Assembly: GCA_027886185.1 (NCBI GenBank)
Contig: WOAB01000040.1
Span: forward strand, 9,362,001 to 9,426,000
Direction of reading: 5' to 3'
DNA: 64,000 bases
From: Rheum nobile
Lineage: Eukaryota > Streptophyta > Magnoliopsida > Caryophyllales > Polygonaceae
Shown: positions 12,503-23,695 of the stretch, in pieces
How the letters are laid out: each line of letters starts with the position of its first letter
Position numbering within the stretch: the first letter of the stretch is position 1
Translations under genes and position numbers: made by a program
Notes under the pieces: model-generated
The model's input: the letters and a program-made list of their open reading frames with translations, nothing else
The model's database searches: none
Told to the model about the DNA's origin: nothing

Positions 12503-13176
12503 TGGTTTTAAAAGTTTTTGGCTTATTGTTAGGTTTGAGAATTTTCGAAAGAATTAATTTCGAAACTATTTTCAACCTATGTTCTATTAAAAAGAACTTT
12601 GAAGATTTTACTGTTGGATTTAAAAGTTTTCTTTACTCCTTGGGATTTAAAATAATGATTTAGCTTTTTGAACTTCAAAAGCTATTTATAATTGGTGTAT
12701 AAAATGTCGTGTTATAAGCGATTAAATTGAGTTTATGATTGTAACTTTAAAAGTGTGAATTTTTTTTTTAAGTAAGAGATTTGTGATAATCATATCACTA
12801 GTTTGCAAAACTAAACTGTATAAGTAATTTTTTTTATAGGGTTTAAAGGTATAAAGTATAAAGTTTGAAGGTATGAAATTTAAAAGTATAAGGTTTATTA
12901 TTAAGTGGTTTCAAACTTCTGCAAGCTTCAAGTGTTACTTATTCCTTAGATCCATTCTTAAGGATAATGTCTCTTCTTAGGGTCAATGTCATTTAAAGGT
13001 TGACATTTCCCCTAGAATACCCATTCTTAAGTAAGCAGAAGAAGATCATTTCTATGGTTAACAGTGGAGGATTAGTCAGACTAATATAAAGTTATTAGTT
13101 GGACCCTTATAATCTGTATCATAACGTATTTGACTAAAGTGTCATGATCAAGTTGGAAAAGTTCTAAATTAACGTT

Positions 13177-14451
13177 ATGATTCACCAACAGATGGTGAAC
13201 ACAAAAAACACGGTTCGTGCTGGTGCAGAACGAAGTAATGACCCAAGGTTGAATCTGAGGAGCGCCGCTAATCAAGGGGGAGAGAACGAGTATGTCTCTC
13301 ACAATAACCCCGTAGGCGTTGGCCAAGCACAGGCAAATCCTCCAGTAGTGTGGGATGCCGCGACCAAAGAAGCCATTCGTGGGTTTGTTATGCAAACGCT
13401 CACCGAGGCACTTCGGTCAATTCTACCGCAAGCACAAGGTGTTCCGATTCCTCAGGTCATTCCTGGAATTGAGGAGCCAGTGGAGCATGTACCTCAAGTT
13501 AATGTCGTCAGGAACAGAGGGACTTACGATCAAGCCTTAAAAGCCGTAAGCTCAATGAGGCCTGACAGCTATGACGGTACTGGAGAACCGGTCAAAGTGG
13601 CGTATTGGTTCTCGTACATGGAACGGCTATTCAGGAACGTGAATTGCACTGAGGCTGAGAAAGTGCACATCGTCTCCCTTCAACTCAAGGATGTGGCTAG
13701 TGAATGGTGGGAAAGCACTGGTCTAGCTTATCATCCCGAGCTGAATTGGAGCATGTTTAAAGCAAAGATGACTGATCGTTTCTTTTCCCGTGCTATGAGG
13801 GAGGAGAAGCACAAGGAATTTATGTACCCTAATACCGATGGGTTAAAGGTGACTGAGCTTGCAGCTAAGTTCAATCACTTGTTGCAATATGCTGGGCCAG
13901 AGGTGTTAAGCGAAGAACAAAAGATCTGGTACTTCCATGGATGGATGAATCCAGAAATCAAACCTCTAATGGTGCGTCACGGTTGTTCTACATTAGAGCA
14001 ATATGTGGATGTGGCCTACAAAATAGAGGTCACACTGGAAGAATCCGCCCAAAAGCGGGAGAAGCAAGTTAAAGGAAAGGGTGGGCAACAGGATCGCCAG
14101 GTTGGTACATTCAAGCGACCGGCATCGCCTACCAAATTCGAGAAGTCTGGTCGTGCTAAGACTGAGACGACTCAGTCAGACTCTGCCAGAGGCTCCGGTT
14201 GGAGTAGCGGAGTGGCTCTATGCCACAACTGTGGTGAAGTTGGGCATGAAAGTTTTAACTGTCAAAAGGAAAAGTGGGTATGCTACTATTGTGGAAGGGA
14301 AGGACACATGAAAACATACTGTAGAAAGAAGGGTCAAGGACCAACGCAGTCTTATCAAGCCTCAAATGTCGGCAATAGGCAGAACCCAAAGCCAGAGGTA
14401 TCTGCTCCTGAGCAATCTATGGCTCGTAATAAAGGGAAAGCGCCTATATAG
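13177..14451 (+). CDS. gag: Intact Gag polyprotein, Tekay-like, with two CCHC zinc knuckles
   Basis: A complete 424-residue frame ends in TAG at 14449-14451. Translation may start at 13177 or at the next ATG, 13192. The N-terminal 120 residues are low-complexity and charged. The retrotransposon capsid region runs from about residue 125 to 290 (motifs YDGTGEPVKVAYWFSYMERLF, cut short here, then ASEWWES and EFNHLL-like FNHLLQYAG). Two zinc knuckles follow at residues 349-362 (CHNCGEVGHESFNC) and 369-382 (CYYCGREGHMKTYC). A Gag protein packages the RNA and forms the virus-like particle in the cytoplasm. No frameshift or stop is present, which is unusual in this window. The pol that should follow is absent, and only a gag-protease linker-like stretch is left after 14452. 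Confidence 0.9.
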   Translation: MIHQQMVNTKNTVRAGAERSNDPRLNLRSAANQGGENEYVSHNNPVGVGQAQANPPVVWDAATKEAIRGFVMQTLTEALRSILPQAQGVPIPQVIPGIEEPVEHVPQVNVVRNRGTYDQALKAVSSMRPDSYDGTGEPVKVAYWFSYMERLFRNVNCTEAEKVHIVSLQLKDVASEWWESTGLAYHPELNWSMFKAKMTDRFFSRAMREEKHKEFMYPNTDGLKVTELAAKFNHLLQYAGPEVLSEEQKIWYFHGWMNPEIKPLMVRHGCSTLEQYVDVAYKIEVTLEESAQKREKQVKGKGGQQDRQVGTFKRPASPTKFEKSGRAKTETTQSDSARGSGWSSGVALCHNCGEVGHESFNCQKEKWVCYYCGREGHMKTYCRKKGQGPTQSYQASNVGNRQNPKPEVSAPEQSMARNKGKAPI

Positions 14452-16406
14452 TCTTCAGGCCAGGGGCAACGACTCTTTATGATGCGTCAAGACGACGGGG
14501 GAGAACCCTGATTGATTAGTTGTACTTTTGTTAAGCCCTTCCTTAAGATTAAGGAGCGACGACGTATGTCGATAGTCTCCATAGTTTCGTAGTCTGTTTG
14601 TTCGACTTTTTCTCAATTGCTTTAATATAATGTTCGAATAATAAAGAAATGTTTCCTTGTTTCGGAAAATTTCTGAATTCGTTGCCGTTACAAATCAATC
14701 GTTCATACGAAACCTGTGAGTCCCGGAAACAGTATATGTCATGTGTGGATAAAGACTGTCGGACTTGTGGGGGAAGAGTATCGTATGTAACCTAGATGTT
14801 CGTTCCCTACAGGGTTAATCCCAGGATCGACTCTATTGCTTAAATTCTAGATCCATTCCTAAGAGTCTTTCTTCATTTTTGGAGTTATGTCGCATCGGTA
14901 TGGCATTAATTACTTTCTTAACTAAAGTTGGCAAGCGTTATCTCATAAGATGAGTTCTTCCAGAATTTCTTAAGGTGTAGGAATAAATGTGTGGGGTTAA
15001 TGCTCTATGAAAGTAAGAGTTATCTCTCATACGTGCACCCTGAATAGTTGTTCTGGTAAAAGTATATAAGGGTGGATTAATGCGAAGTCCAGAACATCTA
15101 GTTGTAAGTTCATGCAGTATGCATTGTTGTGCATAGATTAAAAGGATAGTCCATCAGGAACTCGTTTCCTCTATTGCGATCTTGAGTAAAGCTGAGGAAT
15201 CAAGAATTTTGGTTATGAGATCTATAAGTGGGTACGACCAGTGTAGAACCAATGGTTAAAATCTAACCGAAGTTCGTTTTGAGGTTTCATAAAAGAACGA
15301 TATGATTAAGTCTTGGATGGATAATAGATTGTGTGAGAAAAATAAGGATCTTAAGTTTAAAATAAGTTATTGGAGACAGTTAAACAAACTTTTGGACTGT
15401 GAGTCAAGTAATAGACGTTTGAGCCAAATCTAATTGGGCCAAATGATTGAAATTGGTAAGTGGTACTTTCAGAGGATAAAGAGTTATGATACTTGGGAAA
15501 TTACAAGATTTGATATTGGGATTCGAAGTGAGTGAGTCATCTATAAATCTTTTTGGAAGAAATTAAGTTGTGAAGCTATCGTGTTGGGAGTAGGCCACTT
15601 AAATGTAAAGATTACAGTTTAAGGATAAGATATGTTGATGATCCCGATATATTAAAAGATTTAGTGGAGAGAATTGTCTATGTACGCCTAAAGGAGTATA
15701 GTAGCAAGCATTAATAGTATAAACTATTAAAGGTTCCGGTAAAAGTGACTGAGGCGGTTGGCAACGAATCATTTTCAGGGTGATACCTTAAGGAATTAAG
15801 AGTAATGCCTCATGTAATTCGTTTCGAAGAACATAAGAATAAAAGCATGGTGATTATGTCTGGAGAAAGTTAAGAAATCTTAACGGTTTAAGTTATAAAG
15901 TGATTAAAGGAATAGGTTAAGTCATTACCGAAAGGATCCCAAGTTAGAATTTGGCATAAGGGCCAAACCCGATGATAATGAGTAATGGAATTATGGGGTA
16001 TACACTTGAAGGAATTAGGAAATGCGATGTCTCGAGGACCACTAAGTTCTGGTAATGGATTAGGAGGAAGATAAGGTACGTACACTAAGAAAAGTTATAA
16101 ATGGAACGGTTGACAGAGAAAGACGTGTTCTCATGCTTAAGGGAAAAGCAAGTTTGTTGCAAAGATTTAAGAGGGTATTATCATGAGATAATTATGACCT
16201 TGTGGATGTAGTTACGAGTTGCTACAAGTGTAATATATGGAGATGCGAGATAGTGGTATGGTTGAGGAAACTGATCGTTTCCGGAAGCAAGTCAAGGGTA
16301 AAGTGATTAAGGATATTAAGATCAGGTAGTGAGATTACGGCGAATCGGTTTCATTAGTTTAGCGATGCTAGTTTCGGGGTCGAAACTATTTTTAAGGGGG
16401 TAGTGA
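14452..16406 (+). other. Non-coding internal region and PPT of the gag-only element
   Basis: The first 50 bases still translate as QGQRLFMMRQDDG, like the gag-protease linker of Tekay elements. After that every frame has frequent stops and I recognise no protease, reverse transcriptase or integrase motif. The 3' end has TTTCGGGGTCGAAA (about 16371-16384) and then TTTTTAAGGGGGTAGTGA, the PPT directly before the LTR. The stretch may be diverged pol or a filler acquired after pol loss. I cannot tell which. Confidence 0.55.
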
Positions 16407-18903
16407 TGTAACACCCCTCATTTTTAGTAAGGATATTTGGGTAATTTTCCCAACCTTCGTTCAATAATTATTTCGCTTTCAAAGGAGTTCGGATTTTCTG
16501 TAACATCCTTGATCTCCGAAATAATTCCTTGAGTGGTATAAAATACATTCGATGTATTTTCGGGACTTAGAATATTTGTTTGGATACAAACATATAATTT
16601 CCGGGGTTAAAACCATGCCCATATTTTTTTTTCGGGCAAAACGACGCGGTCGTGTGCTGTTCGAGCAAGCCGGCATGTGTGCCGCGTGCCCTTCGTCGTG
16701 GCGGCCGCCTGCTGCTCCGTGTCGAGGCTGGGGCTTCCTCCTTGGGCTATTTAATATAGGTGAGGCTGGAGAGTTGATGGGCACCGAGAGCTGACCAAGT
16801 CTCTCCCGTCCCCTCTCGATTGTTCTTCCCGCCGGCGAGATTAATCCAGCGACAAGGCGAGGCGCCGCGAGGCCTCTGATGTTCGTGGGTGTTGTTGCTG
16901 CTCTTCCGGCGTCGCGAAGCCCATCCCGGCGACCCAGCTCCGTCGTCGTTGAAGCTGCCTGCCGTCGCTGCTCCCCAGCTCCGTCGTTGCTGCGTGAAGC
17001 CGCCGTTGCTGCGTGGTGCTGCTGCTGGGAGCTGCCGTCGTTCTGCTAGTGTTCGCCATCGCTGCTGGCTGCTGCTGGTGGTCGCTACTCTCTGGTGACG
17101 AAGCTCCTCCTCGGCGAAGCCCCGTGCCGAGTTGCTGTGTTGAAGTTGTTGTTGTTGTTGATCGTGGGAGGTTGAAGAAGAAGATGAAGTAGTGGGCCCC
17201 CTTAATCAGCTCTTGTAATGGGCCGAAAGCCCATTAGCCTTTCAGTCCAATTTTAACCCGAGATCAATCAAACGGTAAAATTTTGACCCATTTTTATCCG
17301 TATTTTTCTTTAGGAAAATTTAATTAATATTTTTATGATTTAAAATCATAAAAATTTATTAAATTTAATCCCTTGATTTCGTCCAGACAAATTAATTGAT
17401 ATTAATTAATTTGTCAGTTATAACGTTATTTCCTGGATCACGCATGGACTCGTAGCCTGGCTAGAGCTATCGGAAGCATAGGCCATATCCCCGGAAAGGA
17501 TATCATCAGTAGTCGTCTCGTCTAGATTCATCACCGAATCTACTTAAGGCAAGTGGCGGTTCGCTCTTGCTTAATCATTCCATGTTCTATTAATTATCAA
17601 TTATTTTTAATTGTTAATTAAATTGGATTAAACTGTTATTTTCGTTTGGGAACAGATTTTATAAATAACGTGATTAAAATATGATACTATGATAGGTTGT
17701 ATATATTGCTAGAAACAACGCTATTATACTTGTTAATGACCGTAATGGTTTTGTTGTGGATTTAAATGTGAACTTTAATGCTAGAATAGCACGAGTATTC
17801 GTAGGAACAATATTCCTTGTAAGGATAGTCGTTTCTTTATAATTCTCTTAAGATCGTGACCCATTGCTTCTTATCCATCTGTAAGGATCTGAAGTGTTAA
17901 GCACCTTGCTAGTGCAATTTGGGTGGACGTAATGTCACCCTGTGTATTAAAGGTTCGTAGTTACTCGAAATCATAAAAGCTCGTAGTTACTCGAAATCAT
18001 AAAAGTTCGTAGTTACTCGAAATCATAAAGGTTTGTAGTTACTCGAAATAATATTAAAAGCCTTAACAGTAATAATCGTTTTGGAATTAAATAAGATAAG
18101 GGAGGTTAGGCACATAATTAATGAACCTTGGGCGAGAAGTACAACGTGGAAACTCGTTTGGGCTTCAATTAAAGTAAGTCCACCTTCCTAATCTGAATTC
18201 ACACTAAGCGGTGAGGTTGGTCGTGGACCCAAATGATCAAGTCGTTTTAAACTCTTGTGGGAATAATAATGTTTCCAAACATTCGTCATACTTTTCCCTT
18301 AAGACTCAATTCCTTTGGAGTCCTCTTTTCAGTGCATATCTTAATAATAAATCATTTCGTGAAAGTACCGGGTTATATATCGTTCCTTCGGTTATTATTC
18401 GAGGAACAATGATAGTAAACGGTTACAATCACTAGAATCATTCTGCTTTCACCCTTGCATAGTCTTTCATTAGACTAACCAACCAGGTTTTATTCCTTGC
18501 ATGGTTGGCTAGTGTCATCCGTCCTATACGGCACATCAGTGGTTGGTTCCCGAAGTTAAAGTAACCAGTTGAAGAAGAAGAGGCTTGCAGACAAAGATTT
18601 AAGTGTCAGTGTTTTAAGTTGTTAAGTATTACTTTAATATATCTTTATAACCTAGCCATGTTATAGGTTGATTCTTTAAAGTATTCCGCTGAAATGCTTA
18701 CTCTGTTGTAAAAATGCTACTCTCGTTTGATGAGGGATCTTTTAATAAAAGGGTTCAGTTTCATATTAAAATGTCTTCCGCTGTTTAATCTTTTGTTACT
18801 TAACTAAGTTTAATTGTTCCGATTAAAGTTTGGGGTGACTTTGGACGGTAATGTCCGAGGTCACTGGCGTGTGGCACTACCGGTATAAATCGGGGGTGTT
18901 ACA
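16407..18903 (+). repeat. 3' LTR of the gag-only gypsy element
   Basis: 2497 bp, matching 10022-12484 end to end with scattered substitutions. It carries an extra 38 bp (about 16568-16606) after the GGGACTTA motif. The four 28-bp repeats are at about 17947-18048. Confidence 0.9.
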
Positions 18904-19228
18904 TGCTTCTCCAGGTTCTGAATGCTAGACTTCATCTCTTGATTTTGTTGGACCATAGTGTTTGCCAACATTGATACACTTTGAGCGAGAGATTTAATCA
19001 TGTCATCACTGGACATAGATGAACTTGTGCCCTGGCCTTGAGGTCTAGGGTCATACGGGGCTCTAAATTGTTGTTGTTGACCCCCAGGCCACTGAAACTG
19101 TTGTTGTTGCTGTAAGAATTGTGGTGGCCTCTGGTGGAACTCTTGATCATCCCGGCCCTGTGGAGGATTCTACTGGTTTCCGTACCTCAGATTAGGGTGA
19201 TCTCTCCTCCCTGGATTGTAGGTGTTGG
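18904..19228 (-). pseudogene. Middle part of gag copy A of element A
   Basis: The sequence aligns with 24884-25205 in gag copy B and continues directly from 10021 once the inserted gypsy element is removed. It encodes part of the Gag C-terminal half, with a glutamine-rich QQQQF-type linker. The minus frame ends at 19228 where a second LTR element is inserted. Confidence 0.75.
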
Positions 19229-20506
19229 TGATGTGAATCAAGGATCGGGAATGATGCGGTGCAAGGGAAGGCTCGAAAGATCTTCAAGGAATCGTCAAGC
19301 AAAGCCTAGAAATGTGACCTGACTTGAAATGGACCGTTCTCTCTCGTCTGAGATCGGAATTGAGTGATTCCAAATCCCAGAGTTTAATCTTGAAGTCTTC
19401 TTGAGTCCCTCCAAATTTGAGCACGATTGGACAAGGGATCAGGAAGAAATGATGATTTTCCTGAGGGGTCGCAGGGAGCTTGCGGGGTTGTGTTAAGGTT
19501 GTATTTGGAACGATGGATCTGGCGGAAGACAGTGATTGGCTCGGAGTTTTTGGTGTGAATTGGTGGCTTAGGGATCAGTGAAGGACAGTGCAAAGTGGAG
19601 TCGAGTGGTTGTGGAAGTTGGTGAAGATATGAACTCCCTAAGTTGGATATAACGCACCTACAAAGGAAACTCTTGAATCCGGACTTGGATAGTTCTTCAA
19701 GGGGAGGGAAGACTCGTCGTAGACTTGGTTGAGATAGAAGTAGAGTTGACAAGATGAACTCACTTGACAACAAAGGAATTTGACGCAAGAACACTTAGAG
19801 AAAAGAGAGAGTTTTTTCTTAATCAAATTCAAAGCTCTTCTTAAAACAATGCAAAGGGAAGGCTATAAGTAGGCTAGTGTGAGTCGGCCTTCCTTGCCTT
19901 CCAAGGCAGCCTTCAAGCCTCCTATTAAGGCTAGAAAACACCTAACATTTAAGCAAATAAACGCCTCCTATTGAAGCTACAAAATGGTGCAAATTAAAGG
20001 AGTTTAAAGCTAGACTTTAACTCAGCCATATATGGAAAAACAGCAAATATAGAAACATAGTATTAAGGCGCCTAGGATTCCTTGGTGCTAGCTTTGGTCA
20101 AAGCATTGAGTGGTCAACCTTGAATGCTTCTTCCTTGGATTCCAAGAGTGTGTATGGGCCGGCCTTGAAGTTGGAATTAAGCCCACAAGTGACGAGGCCT
20201 TGCTCCAACTGGATTTGCAACTCTTTCGGGATTTCTGCTGAACTATCGTAGAGATTACGATTTCTCTGTTTTGATGGCCCGAATTTGAGGGCGACCTGCA
20301 CATAAAAATTGTAGATAATTTCCTTAGCTTTCCAATGACTACTCATGGGCCTCCATTGGACTTTCGTAGCTCCGGATATGGCCAGAATACTGAGAAGGTG
20401 TCGACGAGACAGATTCTTCGGTTTTGACACCTTCCAAGTTTTGAACCATTTCTTTTGGATAAGTGTTTGATCTTCTTCAAAAATGATGGTTCCCATAGTC
20501 ACATCA
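19229..20506 (-). repeat. 3' LTR of the small LTR element
   Basis: 1278 bp, nearly identical to 21055-22332. It contains the 3' half of the long ORF that enters from the internal region (down to 20098). Frames at 19384-19794 on the minus strand are repeated in the other LTR and look fortuitous. Confidence 0.88.
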
Positions 20507-21015
20507 TCCTCTCCTCCTTTAAGAGGATTCTTCCTCGAATCCAAATGATAAAGAAAATTTTTCTTATGAAGAGGTACGAGAGATGACATATCTTCCCTTT
20601 CCTCCATGGCATGGGTAGTCTTGACAAGTGATTCTGGGATAGTGGACTCAACCTCCTCTTCTTTCGGTTGTGGCACCTCCTCTCCCATTGGTTGTGGCTT
20701 CTCCTCCACAACTCTCGGGGTTGGCTCATCATCAAGCACTTGCTTTTCAACAACAAAGCCAATGGAAGATTCACACACTTCTTCCTTAGGCGGTTCATCT
20801 CCTTTGAGTTGTATTTTCTGTTGTGAAATATATTGGCGGATCATGTTCTCAATCTTCTCGAGGTTCCTCACAACGGATTTATGGTACTCCTCGAATAAAC
20901 TTTCATTCTTCTTTGACCAGACCCTCAAATCAGCTCTTAATGATGATGCATTCTCTCGCCAATTTTGTCGAGGCTCAAACACGGTCTTCGGTTGATGGGT
21001 TTGCTGGTGAAACAT
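20098..21015 (-). CDS. Gag N-terminal/pol-tail fusion ORF reading through the PPT into the LTR
   Basis: 305 residues, ATG at 21015, 40 bases downstream of the PBS. Residues about 1-70 are charged and likely helical (a RADLRVWSKK block), and residues 85-140 are proline/glutamate-rich. Near residue 165-170 is SRKNPLKGGEDD, which matches the SRTNPFQ-GEDD type C-terminal tail of Ty3/gypsy pol. That tail is encoded by the PPT itself. The frame does not stop there but enters the 3' LTR for about 135 more residues, ending at 20098. I do not recognise the LTR-encoded part. An ordinary element would have the rest of gag, protease, reverse transcriptase and integrase between the two ends. Whether protein is made is unknown. 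Confidence 0.55.
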   Translation of the reverse strand: MFHQQTHQPKTVFEPRQNWRENASSLRADLRVWSKKNESLFEEYHKSVVRNLEKIENMIRQYISQQKIQLKGDEPPKEEVCESSIGFVVEKQVLDDEPTPRVVEEKPQPMGEEVPQPKEEEVESTIPESLVKTTHAMEEREDMSSLVPLHKKNFLYHLDSRKNPLKGGEDDVTMGTIIFEEDQTLIQKKWFKTWKVSKPKNLSRRHLLSILAISGATKVQWRPMSSHWKAKEIIYNFYVQVALKFGPSKQRNRNLYDSSAEIPKELQIQLEQGLVTCGLNSNFKAGPYTLLESKEEAFKVDHSML

Positions 21016-21040
21016 GACTCCTTTTGAAACTCCTTGCGTG

Positions 21041-21052
21041 GCTCTGATACCA
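21041..21052 (-). promoter_or_regulatory. Primer-binding site, initiator tRNA-Met type (minus strand)
   Basis: On the minus strand the sequence is TGGTATCAGAGC, identical to the usual plant tRNA-Met PBS, two bases from the LTR end at 21055. It proves that the right LTR is the 5' LTR. Confidence 0.88.
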
Positions 21053-21054
21053 AA

Positions 21055-22332
21055 TGATGTGAATCAAGGATCGAGAATGATGCGGTGCAAGGGAAGGCTC
21101 GAAAGATCTTCAAGGAATCGTCAAGCAAAGCCCAGAAATGTGACCTGAGTTGAAATGGACAGTTCTCTCTCGTCTGAGATCGGAATTGAGTGATTCCAAA
21201 TCCCAGAGTTTAATCTTGAAGTCTTCTTGAGTCCCTCCAACTTTGAGCACGATTGGACAAGGGATCAGGAAGAAATGATTATTTTCCTGAGGGGTCGCAG
21301 GGAGCTTGCGGGGTTGTGTTAAGGTTGTCTTTGGAACGATGGATCTGGCGGAAGACAGTGATTGGCTCGGCGTTTTTGGTGTGAATTGGTGGCTTAGGGA
21401 TCAGTGAAGGATAGTGCAAAGTGGAGTCGAGTGGTTGTGGAAGTTGGTGAAGATATGAACTCCCTAAGTTGGATATAACGCACCAACAAAGGAAACTCCT
21501 GAATCCGGACTTGGATAGTTCTTCAAGGGGAGGGAAGACTCGACGTAGACTTGGTTGAGATAGAAGCAGAGTTGGCAAGATGAACTCACTTGACAACAAA
21601 GGAATTTGACGCAAGAACACTTAGAGAAAAGAGAGAGTTTTTTCTTAATCAAATTCAAAGCTCTTCTTAAAACAATGCAAATGGAAGGCTATAAGTAGGC
21701 TAATGTGAGTCGGCCTTCCTTGCCTTCCAAGGCAGCCTTCAAGCCTCCTATTAAGGCTAGAAAACACCTAACATTTAAGAAAATAAATGCCTCCTATTGA
21801 AGCTACAAAATGGTGCAAATTAAAGGAGTTTAAAGCTAGACTTTAACTCAGCCATATATGGAAAAACAGCAAATATAGAAACATAGTATTAAGGCGCCTA
21901 GGATTCCTTGGTGCTAGATTTGGTCAAAGCATTGAGTGGTCGACCTTGAATGCTTCTTCCTTGGATTCCAAGAGTGTGTATGGGCCGGCCTTGAAGTTGG
22001 AATTAAGCCCACAAGTGACGAGGCCTTGCTCCAACTGGATTTGCAACTCTTTCGGGATTTCTGCTGAACTGTCGTAGAGATTACGATTTCTCTGTTTTGC
22101 TGGCCCGAATTTGAGGGAGACCTGCACATAACAATTGTATATAATTTCCTTAGCTTTCCAATGACTACTCATGGGCCTCCATTGGACTTTCGTAGCTCCG
22201 GATATGGCCAGAATACTGAGAAGGTGTCGACGAGACAGATTCTTCGGTTTTGACACCTTCCAAGTTTCGAACCATTTCTTTTGGATAAGTGTTTGATCTT
22301 CTTCAAAAATAATGGTTCCCATAGTCACATCA
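21055..22332 (-). repeat. 5' LTR of the small LTR element
   Basis: 1278 bp, paired with 19229-20506. It starts TGATGTGAATC and ends CACATCA, followed by the target duplication GTTGG. Few differences separate the two LTRs by eye, so the insertion is recent relative to its host element. Confidence 0.9.
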
Positions 22333-23368
22333 GTTGGATTACGGGTCATATCACGGTCTAGGAGGGCCGAAACCTCCAATAGCATTTACTTCAGCAGTGA
22401 GTTCCTACAGCGTCGGACATGCATCTGTGGGGTGCATCGTGTCATAGCATAGTCCGGAGGATTTGACTTGCTGCAGGTTGTCCTTCATCATAAACCTCTT
22501 CATCATCTCATTCATCTCAACCAACTCAGAAAGTATTGAGGATGATGGATGAGAGTCTGCAACCTTGACTGTGTGAGCGCTCGCTCTTGCTAAAATGTCT
22601 TGAGCCCTCACATAGCTCAAAGAATATCTCAAATGCTACAGCTGGCGTCTTGTTTAGATTATTTCCACCACAGGTTACGTTCACCATTCTTCTCTCATCA
22701 TCAAGAAGCCCACCATATAAATAAAGTACGAGGTCTTGGTCATAATACCCATGGTATGGACAGCTTGAGATCAACCTCTTGAACCTCTCGTAGTACTCAT
22801 ACAACGTCTCAGTAGCATGTTGTTCAATATTGGTGATGTTCCTCTTTAAGCTATTGAGATTCGTTGCAGGGAAGTACTTCTCCAGGAAGGCTTTATTCAT
22901 CTTCGCCCATGTGTCTATGCTTCCTAGGGCCACATAGTAGAACCAATCATTGGCCGAATTCTTTAGAGAGAAAGGAAAGGCCCTTAGCTTGATTCGGTCC
23001 TCAGTAATATTCCTGGGCTTCATACTGCTGCAGACCGCGTGGAATTCAGAAAGATGCTTGTTAGGGTCTTCTCCACTCATCCCATGGAAGTGGGGTAATA
23101 ATTGAATCAGCCCAGATTTGAGCTTGAAATTCACGCCATCCGCCAACTCTGGAAACTGCCCAGCAAGCGGCTGCTGCTCTAGATTCGGGGCAGTCAACTG
23201 CCTCCAAGTTGGTGCTTCCTCAGCCATCTCTAGTTGCGCATGGGCTACTAGACGGTTTCTGGAAAGTGTCCATTTAATCTCTGTATCAAAATCTAAAAGT
23301 GGAGAGTCAGTAGCACGGGTGTGGAGCATAAGATAGGTCCACACGAAAGTTGGCACACAAACAAACAC
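22333..23368 (-). pseudogene. Gag N-terminal part of element A (copy A)
   Basis: The likely start is the ATG at 23329 (MLHTRATDSPLLDFD). The Athila-type capsid follows, with LPHFHGMSGEDPNKHL, FPFSLKNSANDWFY, FLEKYFPATNLNSLK and YYERFKRLISSCPYHGY. This is the retrotrans_gag fold, which forms the particle. The frame shifts near 22535-22640, where the alternate minus frame (22405-22632) continues with a CGLCYDTMH zinc-type motif. Copy B at 23696-26233 is about 85-90 percent similar by eye. Continuity to 19228 is restored by removing the 3.1-kb insertion. Confidence 0.8.
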
Positions 23369-23390
23369 ACAGAAAAATTAAAACTTGCCT

Positions 23391-23430
23391 CCCCGGCAAC
23401 GGTACCAAATTTGACGAGGCTAAAGTCGTT
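23391..23430 (-). other. Internal PBS and LTR tip between the two gag-protease copies
   Basis: The plus strand reads CCCCGGCAACGGTACCA (23391-23407), AATT, then TGACGAGGCTAAAGTCGTT (23412-23430). This is the complement of a tRNA-Asp type PBS followed by the first 19 bases of an element A-like LTR (TGATGAGGCTAAAGTCGTT). The arrangement marks the 5' end of one retrotransposon copy fused to the 3' part of another. The LTR stops after 19 bases. Confidence 0.7.
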
Positions 23431-23695
23431 TGATTTGGTGCACTTTTGCTTAGTTAGTTTTTTTTTTACAGGCAAAGGAGACTTACAGTGGGGAAACCGC
23501 GGTCGCGGAAAAATTTCCGCGGTCGCGGAAACGTGTCTGGTACGAGTTGAACACCGTCTTCGACGTTTGGCTTCGAGTCTCCTACCTGCGGTTTAGTCTA
23601 AAAGCGAAAACAAAACAACAATAATGAAAACTAAAAGGGGAAAGACAGGAAAAAAAAATTACATACCTCGGGTTGCCTCCCGAGCAGCACCTTGG
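23431..23695 (-). other. Post-protease spacer of gag-protease copy B
   Basis: Non-coding, with a T-rich tract (about 23458-23472), a perfect pair of CCGCGGTCGCGG with an 8-base spacer (about 23497-23529), and an AAC-rich stretch. It ends on a GGTTGCCTCCCGAG motif at about 23669-23683 that is also found after protease in element B (52101-52114). The shared order (protease, this motif, GC-rich pair) suggests a fixed layout in these non-autonomous elements. Confidence 0.5.

Larger units (their letters stand above)
10022..18903 (+). mobile_element. Gag-only Ty3/gypsy LTR retrotransposon (non-autonomous)
   Basis: The LTRs (10022-12484 and 16407-18903) begin TGTAACACCCC and end GGGGGTGTTACA. A perfect 5-bp duplication TGCTT flanks the element (10017-10021 and 18904-18908) inside gag of element A. 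It has a tRNA-Met type PBS (12489), one intact gag ORF, about 1.95 kb without coding capacity and a PPT at 16394-16406. There is no protease, reverse transcriptase or integrase. The PPT is preceded by a TTTCGGGGTCGAAA hairpin like that of Tekay elements. The LTRs differ at scattered sites and by one 38-bp indel, so the insertion is fairly young. Confidence 0.92.
19229..22332 (-). mobile_element. Small non-autonomous LTR retrotransposon (3.1 kb, 548-bp internal region)
   Basis: Two equal LTRs of 1278 bp (19229-20506 and 21055-22332) begin TGATGTGA and end CACATCA. A perfect 5-bp duplication GTTGG (19224-19228 and 22333-22337) flanks the insertion in gag of element A. A PBS of tRNA-Met type beside the right LTR (plus strand GCTCTGATACCA, 21041-21052) sets the minus orientation. 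The PPT on the minus strand is AAAGGAGGAGAGGA, ending at 20507. The internal region has a single ORF and no pol domains. LTR size is larger than in classical TRIM elements, so it is better called a deletion derivative. Confidence 0.9.

Noticed and set aside
19384..19794. 136-codon frame in the small LTR element (also 21279-21620)
   Set aside because: Present in both LTRs with differing lengths, serine/leucine-rich, no domain. The only plausible ORF of this element is 20098-21015.
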